This document shows, piece after piece, positions 13,501-22,500 of a DNA stretch of 64,000 bases. The notes beneath the pieces were generated by a model, which did no database searches, was not told where the DNA came from, and saw nothing but the letters and a program-made list of their open reading frames with translations. This stretch comes from Euleptes europaea (taxonomy: Eukaryota > Chordata > Lepidosauria > Squamata > Sphaerodactylidae), in assembly GCF_029931775.1 (NCBI RefSeq), contig NC_079317.1, forward strand, positions 24,542,169-24,606,168, written 5' to 3'. Made by a program: the position numbers and the translations under genes. Position 1 is the stretch's first letter. Each line of letters begins with the position of its first letter.

Positions 13501-16500
13501 TGCAGGTGAAGATGTTATTTTTTCATTTGGCATACCCCACCCCACCCCAGTAATGGTTATTGGTCTTCATCTCTGGTTTCAGTGTTGTATGTTTATGTTT
13601 GTTTTGATTGAATTATTCTATATGGTATTTTTAATGCTGCTTTACGGTCCAGGTGTTTCCATGTTTGCTGCCTTGGGGTCTCTAATAGGGTGCAAAAGCA
13701 GTATAAAAATGATTAGACTTTTATCCCACCCTTTCCCGATCAGGGCCGGGCTCAGGGCAGCTCACATAAATAATAGCAACAATATATTCAATTTAAAAAT
13801 ACAATACATTAATACATATTGTAGTCGATTATAATAAAAAGTACACATGAACGCATGAAGCAGCCTTATACTGAATCAGACCCCTGGTCCATCAAAGTCA
13901 GTATTGTCTACTCAGACCAGCAGTGGCTCTGCAGGGTCTCAGGCAGAGGTCTTTCACATCGCCTACTGGCCTAGTCCCTTTAACTGGAGATGCCGGGGAT
14001 TGAACCTGGGACCTTCTGCATGCCAAGCAGATGCTCTACCACTGAGCCATGGCCCCTCCCCAAGCAAAATAAAATCCACTTAAACAGATTAAAACCAAAT
14101 ATCTAGATGGTGCCTCTAATACTACTAGTGTGGGATGGCAGGCCAGCCAGGTGAGAAGGTGGAAAACAGCACCAGAGTGGAACAGGGAGGCCAGCTCTGA
14201 TGAAACCGTCACTGCCCTCAACCGTAGGCCTGGTGGAACATCTCCGTCTTGCAAGCCCTGCGGAACCGTGCCCAGTCCCACAGGGCCCGGGTCCCATTTG
14301 ACAGAGACTTCCACCAGGCCGGATCCAGAGCCGAAAAGCCCCTGGCCGAGGACAGCCAGACGCTTCTTGGGCCGGGGACCACTAATAAGTTGATATCAGA
14401 GGAGCTCACTGCTCTGAGGGGTATATCCCCAGTGAATGTGGGGAAGATGCACTTTGCGGGACTCCTTCCTGTTGCTCCTAAGAACTCTAAAAACTGGAGC
14501 CACAGGCAGGAAAATGACCCTGTGTACCAGGAGTTCAGCAAAGAACTTCATGGCTCACATGAAGAAATAAAGCCGTCCGGTTTTAGTCACTTACTGTAGC
14601 TTGGATGCTAGAAAGAGACTACTTGGTCAAAAACACTCATGCTCCTATACAGGGCCAGCAGAAGGCTCTGACAGAGACAGACCTTTTCCATGTTGTCCCT
14701 CCCCCAGAGGCCTCCTGAGAATGCCAAAAAGGCAGTGAGGAATATGTGGCAGTGTTGAATATGTGGAATAGAAGCCGTGTAAAGACAAGCTGCATTTTCT
14801 CTGTTCGGGTTTCTCTGATACATTTTCTCTGATCGGGTTGGTGGGTAGCGCTGAATGGCTCCAGAACGTCATAAGCCTTCGTTTGGAGCTGAAATAGATC
14901 AAGACACCAAAGAACGAGACAGAATGTTAAGTGACCTCTTCTGTTATTTCCCAGCTAGGCTTTAATGAACTGTTAGGTTGGACCAATTCCAAGGACACAA
15001 ACCCTTGATTTTTGCTGCTCGCACTTGAGGGGTTGTTTCCCTCTCTGCCAATATCAAGAGCCAGCGTAGTATTGTGCATGCAGGTGTTGGATATTCTTCC
15101 AGCCCCTCAGGAACACACTTCTGCCAAGAAAGGAGATGGTTTGCCAGCTCTGAAGAATGCAGAGAGGCTGCTTTCTACAGCATGTTATTCCTTTTGACGC
15201 AGAGAGATGATTGGAGTTTATGTTCTACATAACAAACGAATTGTATCAAGTGTTTGTCCTTGAGCTGGAGTCTGTTTCAAACTTACAGATGGCACAATAA
15301 GACGGACCACTTGGAGAAACCAATAGCATTCTCCATGAGTCCCCCTACTTTAACTAATTGACTTCCAGATAGCACAGGTATCTTTGAGCAAGTTCCTGCC
15401 GCTGGATTTCTTGGGACACCTGGCTTAAGGGTACTGGATGTGCGATCGAGAAGTTCTAAGCGCCACAGCCTAACTCTGACAAGCACCGGGGAGAAAGCTT
15501 GCTAAGTGATACAGGTGTATGTTAGTTTCTCGGTAATAATCACCTTGGGGTCTGCTGTATAATAGACCCTTTAAGAATGTTAAAAAAAAAACCTCTCTGA
15601 ATGAGCTGTGTAGCCCTAAACCAATCCATGTAGCAGCCCAGTCATTGTTTGGATGCAATCTGTTTGCTCCTTGTTTAAAGAAGAGGGGAGGGTGGAAAAT
15701 TACAAAGATACTGTAAGTCTCCAGTTCCAGTTGGGGGTCACTCTAGGTGACGTAGCAACTTCCCAATATAGCCTTTGTGACCTAAAACCTGGGCTTTTGA
15801 AATCCACCCCATGGGCAACTGTCCTTGATAAATGGAGGCTTCAATCTCCAAGAGCACATCAGTGATTCCTCCAGTCTGCTCTGGCTTCCCATTATCCTTT
15901 GAGCCTGCAAAGCCTATAGGTTACCACTTCTTCTAGGTTTCATAAGTAAGGGTCTGCCCTCTTCATCACGTTGCCCGCGAGAGCCGAAAGGGTCCGAAAG
16001 TTTGATCTTTCCGCCTCCCGTCAGTAACTAATTGTCTAGAGAGGGGAAGTTAAGGTTGGGTACTCCTGCCCTGCTTTACTTCTGCAGGGCCCAGAGCATT
16101 TCCTCGTTCCTGCACCTGCCCTCCCCGACTTGTGCCCTTGCAGAAAGGCTAGGGTGGCATTAAGGAGCATTCAAAAAATCCAGATTTGGGTCTTGGGGAA
16201 CGTTGGCTCTTTAGGCCGCTGGCATCATTACTCAAGCACAGGGAATTATTATTTTAACATGTCTTGTTTTCTGTCTATTCTGTTTTCTTTCCCAGTTCCT
16301 CGTCTGTTGGTTGTTAAAGAAATGGTCAAACGGCTGCAGGAACTCCGCCATACGGAGCAGGTGCAAAGGGCTTACGCTTCCAACTGCGGAGAAGGTGCCA
16401 CCGTCAGTTTTGAGATTCAGATCCGTGTGCTGAGGGAATTTGGGCTTTCTGATTCCGCTGCAGAGCTCTTGCAGGTATGGAACACCGACTTGTCAAGTCG

Positions 16501-19500
16501 TCTGCCGGTACTTAACTGTCCCCAAGCTGGCTGGCTCTTATTGGATTTCTTCCCCCCTCTAACATAATTGAGAATGAGATTGTTTGTACACCTGTGGAGG
16601 CATCTCTGAAGGTAATGCTAAATACTGCTAGAGCAAGTGCCAGAGGAAGCATTGCTGGGATTGTGGAGGACCATGAGAGCAGCCTTTGATACAGCCAAGG
16701 CAAGCAAGGATGTGTAGTGAGAGAGAGACTTGCCAGATTTATTTTTTTGTAACTGTCTGAAGTGCAGGAATTTAATTTACCAGTACAGCTTTACACTTTT
16801 GGGTCCTGAATGCTCCTAGTGAGTTAAACTGTGAAAGTAAGCCTGTTCCCCAAGTTGTTCGTTTGTTTTTATTTGGCCTTCAAGTCACAGCTGACTTACG
16901 GTGACCCCGTGGGGTTTTCAAGGCCAGAGACATTGGGAGGTGGTTTGCCATTGCCTGCCTCTGCGTCACAGCCCCTGGTATTCTTTGGAGGTCTTCCTGC
17001 CAAATACTAGCCAGGGTCAGAAGAAGAAGAATTGGTTTTTTATATGCCATTTTTCTGTACCACTTAAGGAAGAATCAAACCGGGCTTACAATCACCTTCC
17101 CTTCCCCTCCCCACAACTGACACCCTTTGAGGTAGGTGGGGCTGAGAGAGTGTGACTAGCCCAAGTTCACCCAGCTGACTTCATGTGTAGGAGTGGGGAA
17201 ACAAATCCAGTTCACTAGATTAGCCCCTGCCACTCATGTGGAGTGGGAAATCAAACCCAGTTCTCCAGATCAGATTCCGCCGCTCCAAACCACCGCTCTT
17301 TACTACACCACGCTGGCTCTCCAGGCTGGGAGCGTGTGACTGGCCCAAGGTCACCCAGCAAGCATGAGTGGGGATTTGAACCTGGGTTTCCCAGGTCCTA
17401 GTCTGACACCTTAACCACTACACCACGCTGGCTCTCACTCCCAAACATACAAGTAAAGAATAATATATAATGTATGGGAGGGGCTGTGGCTCAATGGTAG
17501 AGTGTCTGCTTTGTGTGCAGAAGGACCCAGGTTCAGTCCCCGGCATTCAGTAGCTGGTGATGTGGAAGCCCCCTCCTCTTGAGATCCTGAAAAGCTACAG
17601 CCAGAGTAGGCAGGACTGACCCTGATAAACCCCTGGTCTGTCCTGGTGGAGCACAGCTTCGGACATTCATAGCCACTTTCTAAAACTTCTGAACTGAAGG
17701 CCCACTGGGACAAATCGTGCATAAGTGTCCTAACTGTGTCCCTCCCCTGTATCAACTCCATATTCTTCCCGTTACTTTTACAATAGTTTTAAATACCACC
17801 ATCAATGTGCATGGCTCTTTCAGTGTTCAGTAGGAGAGGTCCCTGTTCCAAGGAGCTTACAAGTGCAGTCCTAGTTTTACACCCTTCTAAGCCCATTAAG
17901 TTCAGTGGATTTAGAAGGGTGAAATACTGCTTAGGATGGCACTGTAAAATACCGAATCTTACCAAAGAGGGAGGCATGGTTTTGGAGAAGAAGAACAAAA
18001 ACCCCTTCTAATCTGATTCCCCCCCCCCCACAAAGCTCTAAATAGGGGAGGGAATGTTCTTCAACCAGAAGTGTTTTATAAAATTATACTTTGTTTCATA
18101 GAGGGAGCCACCCAGTGGTGGCCTGTGACATAAAGCTTTTTTTTTAATTAAGTAAAGTTTTATGTTACATTCTGCAAAAAAAAAAAAAAAAAAGGACACC
18201 ACCATAGAATCTACATTTTACCCTTCTAGGCACTTTAGACAGATTCAGATGACAAAGTGGGTGTGTATTCTGCTTGCAGAATAATTGTGGTTCATAATTT
18301 CCATTCCGGTATCTGATTGTCGACAGGAAAGAAGCGTCGCTGAGACTTCAGCGATACGAGCAAACGCCTTAACTGCTTTTTAAAATGCCTCGATAATCCG
18401 TTTCCGTCGCTGAAACGCTGATTGAACGTTTGGCCTTTATAAAAAAAAAAGTAAGTGGCACTCGTGGGCAGAGCAGGGTCAGTCGATGAGGACGAAGACC
18501 GTAGCAGAGGATGCCCCCCCAGTGCAGCAGAAGTGAACGTGGGTTCTTTGACCGCTTACCGGTTTTGTCTTTCCATTGCAGAATCCTCACAAGTTTTTCC
18601 CTGAGGAGCATTTTGGCGATGAAAGCCCGCTGTTGACCCTGAGGCAGTCAGGGGGGCGATGCCGGGTGAACAGCACGCCTGCCGCAGAAACCCTGTTTAC
18701 AGAGCTCGACTCTTTTGTGGCCTTCCATCCGCCGCTGCCCCCTCCCCCACCCCCTTACCATCCGCCAGCCACTCCGATTCACAACCAGTTCAAAGTCGGG
18801 TGGAAGCAACGGGCCCAGAGCCAGCAGCACCCCTCGCGGTCCTTCTCGTACCCCTGCAACCATTCCTTGTTCCACTCCAGAACGGCGCCGAAAGTGGCCC
18901 CGCCCATCTACTTGTCCGGGGTGAAAGCCATGCCTCCCGATTGCACTAACACTACCGGGCTGGGAAGACAAACTGTGGCGGCGGCAGCTGTGATGGCGGC
19001 CGAAAAGCAAGCGGTAAGTGTGCTCCACGTCCACATGACATCCTCTTCCTGCCTCCATGACATTTGTGAATGGTAAGAGGTCGTGGTGCATTTCCCTGGG
19101 GCAGTAAGCAAAGCACCTACAAGAACACGTTGCCACTTAACGATATCAAAGCAGGTTGCCGCAGGCCTAATTACAGATTGAGTATTCTCCGGGGAGGGGG
19201 GGCTTAGCACTGCATCATTCCATAGAGGTCATGTATAACAGCTACGCCAGCTTCTCTTGGGTATAACGACATAAGAGCAGTTGCGCTGGGTCAGACCAGC
19301 AAGTCCCTCTATCCTGTTTCACCCGGCGACCAACCGGATGCCCTCGGAAAGCTGATCAGGTCACTGAGGCCAAAGCCCTTCCCCTCTTGCCCCCCATCCC
19401 TGGCACTCGGAGGCTTACTGCCTCTGAACAACTTGGCCCAAGCTTTGCAGATGAGTGTATTTTTTGACATAGCAGGCTTACCCTCAACAACGTGAGAGAC

Positions 19501-22500
19501 TTCTTTATTCAGTGTGGTGGCGTGGTGTAGTGGTTAAGAGCGGTAGAGTCTGATCTGGAGAACCGGGTTTGATTCCCCTCTCCTCCACATGAGCGGCGGA
19601 GGCTAATCTGGTGAACTGGATTTGTTTTCCCACTCCTGCACATGAAGCCAGCTGGGTGACCTTGGGCTAGTCACAGCTCTCTCAGCCCCACCTACCTCAC
19701 AGGGTGTCTGTTGTGGGGAGGGGAAGGGAAGGTGATTGTAAGTCGGTTTGATTCTTCCTTAAGTGGCAGAAAAAGTCGGCATATAAAAAACCAACTCTTC
19801 TTCTTACACAGAACAGACACTTGTGTGCAGGTGTGCCTATGCGAAGCAATCCATAGTTTAAATGGTGTGTCTAAGGGCCTCTTAGAGGGGCAGCCAAACA
19901 AGCTCCTTCTCTCCATTAATGCTTTACAAGACTCTGAGGTATGGGGGGGGGGCAAGGGGGGTGGCACAAATGCTAGAACAGCACAAGTGGATTTAGCGGA
20001 GGTGGATTTTTCCTCTTACTGTCACTTTTGAGTGTTCAGTTACTGGAGCTGTTGGAAGCAGTGCGTAGATGGCAGTTGAAGCTTTGCGGCTTTGTCCCAA
20101 GATTTTACTTTTAAGGCAGATTGTGTTCAACTGAATAATTCATGACGTGGTGTTAAGAGATGAAATCAGCCTAGAGGAGAGAACTCCGTGGCTTAAACGG
20201 TTCGAGGCAGAAAGCGTTGATGTCAGGACCAAAGCAACTGAGTTGCTGCTTTGAAAGTAAGGAAAAACCTGGGCCCCATAATAAACCTGGCTTATTCTCC
20301 TGTTATATAAAACATGCAGCAGACAACCAGGAGAGCTGGCCTGGAACAAATTAGGAAGAATTTAGTTCTTGGTGTATTTAGCCAGGTAGATTTGGGAACA
20401 TTTGTGCAGAAGTCCTGGTGTTGGCTTGAACACTGGAAAGGTCACTGTGGTTCATCCGGTTGATTATCTCTGCCTTTTTTCTGCAATCCTCATGGGAACA
20501 GTTCCGATTCACTTCCTCTCCATTATTCATAAAATCCTTTGAATTACTGTTTAGGAAGCTGCATTCGAGTCTGGATCATTTCCTACTGCCAAATCTATAT
20601 TGTTTTCTCGTCTGAGTAAATTGAAGCCTTTTTTGGACAAGGCCAGTTGCGGCTGCATGTGGTGGTTGGTCTGGAGTCCAGCTACTGTTAACTCCTTGTA
20701 AGAAGGAAAAGTTGAGTTACCATGACTTGTTTAGAAGCCAGCTGTAGCTGAAGGGGGCTTTTATTGTGGCAGCCGGGGTTTGTGTGCACGCATTTTTTGC
20801 TTTTGATGCTTCGCAGGCTTTCTGCTGATGCATCATTTTGGTTCAGAAGGTTTAAATCTTGCTCGACTTGAGTAATTCTTTAGAAGTTTGGTCAAGTGAG
20901 GCAAAACTGAACTGGGGGAAAGCATTCAAGTAACTTTGTTCAGGACTATTTCAAATAACTGGCCAGGGGTTTGTTTTGTGAATTAAAGCTTGTTGACCAT
21001 GTTCAGCAGCGTTGCACAAGGAAATGCTGGCTAGTTGACCACTAAATGAACGGTCAGATGTGTTTTGGGCCAAAGTGGGAAGAGCTGAGGCTCTGTTCCT
21101 TTTTGGAAGACACTCCTTTTATAAAAACTTCTCTGCCATGCAAATCACATCGCAGAATTCAGCACAGCCTTTTATAATCTGCTAGCTGTTTATCTTATTC
21201 ACTGTGAATCCAGAACATTACAGGAGGTGCAAGGCCATTCAGTACAATAAGTTTTCTTCTAGGGAAACTGTTCTCCCTAATGCCATTAGGTGAGCCTGCT
21301 GGCTGTGAAAGAACTCTGGAGAGCAGCTGCCAGTCTGAGTAAACAATACTGACCTTGATGGACCAAGGGTCTGATTCCGTTATATGTGGAAGACCTCTGC
21401 CTGAGATCCTGGGGAGCCGCTGCCAGACTGAGTAGACAATACCGATCTTGACGGTCTGATTCAGTGTGAGGCAGCTTCCTGTGCGTTCATTATAAGCCTT
21501 GAGTGGAGGATATTTTTTAAAAAATCAGCCGCCAACTCCTTTCAGAGCTGGAGGAATACCCAATCCCTGTCTGGCTACATTAAGCCTAGATCATTGTGAC
21601 AGACTATTGCGAGTTTCAGCGTGCTTAGTCAGTTGTCCCAAGACACTCCACCAGACGTTGACTATTAGAAAAGTGCTCAGTTTATTTACAGTGCATCAAA
21701 TCTCCAGCATACACTTCCAATCAGTAATACATTCCAACATAGCCTCCGGCTTAGCCCTCCTTAACTCACCAACACTGAGCCTTAGAGGTTACACACTTAT
21801 ATACACATTATACATCAGATATGCACCAGGCCACCTGCTGCTACACCCACAGCATTGCATCCCCTTTCCGGCCATATCTGGTTCCTTCAAGTTTACACTG
21901 CTGCTGCAGGCCATTACAGACTCTTACATCAGCCCAGATCCTCTAGAACTGACATGTACTGACATCTCTCTCTGACCAGCTGTCCTGTCATAATATTACA
22001 ACATGCTTGTATTTGCGACACAGACGACGTTTTGGAGCCAGGGGTCCGGTCTCTCAATGGTGGCCCTGTGGTAAGCTTGGTTTTCTGCAGGCTGCAGTAG
22101 TTCTGGAAGGGGGAGGGGAGAGAGTAATCGACCAGGTGGTTTATATCTAGAACAGAAGGGGAATTAGCACAAGTAAAATGGATGTTCTCTTCTCTTTCCC
22201 AGGGTACACAGCCTGTGCTCAATGAGCTGATGCCAGACATTGCAATGGGCGTGTCAACGATGTCTCTCAAGGACAGGAGGCTGCCGGAGCTCACTGTTGA
22301 CACAGAGCTTAGCCAGCCTGTTTTGGAGATTGGACCAGGACCACCCCAGCACATCTCATGCATTCAGACGAGGCACACGCACAGTTCCCGGAAGAAGCAT
22401 TCCATCGAGCAGAAGCTGGATACAAGGGAGAATTCGCAGGAATATCCGGATTTCTATGATTTCTCCAATGCTGCTTGCAGGCCTTCCACTCCAGCTCCTG

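Noticed and set aside
18576-19210. Long open frames on both strands (up to about 166 aa) around the GC-rich BTBD7 exon
   Set aside because: Only the frame continuous with the neighbouring exons matches BTBD7; the others are shadows caused by high GC content.
22182-22202. In-frame extension of the last BTBD7 exon to a Met at 22182
   Set aside because: A strong polypyrimidine tract and AG at 22201-22202 mark the acceptor; the upstream codons are intron.
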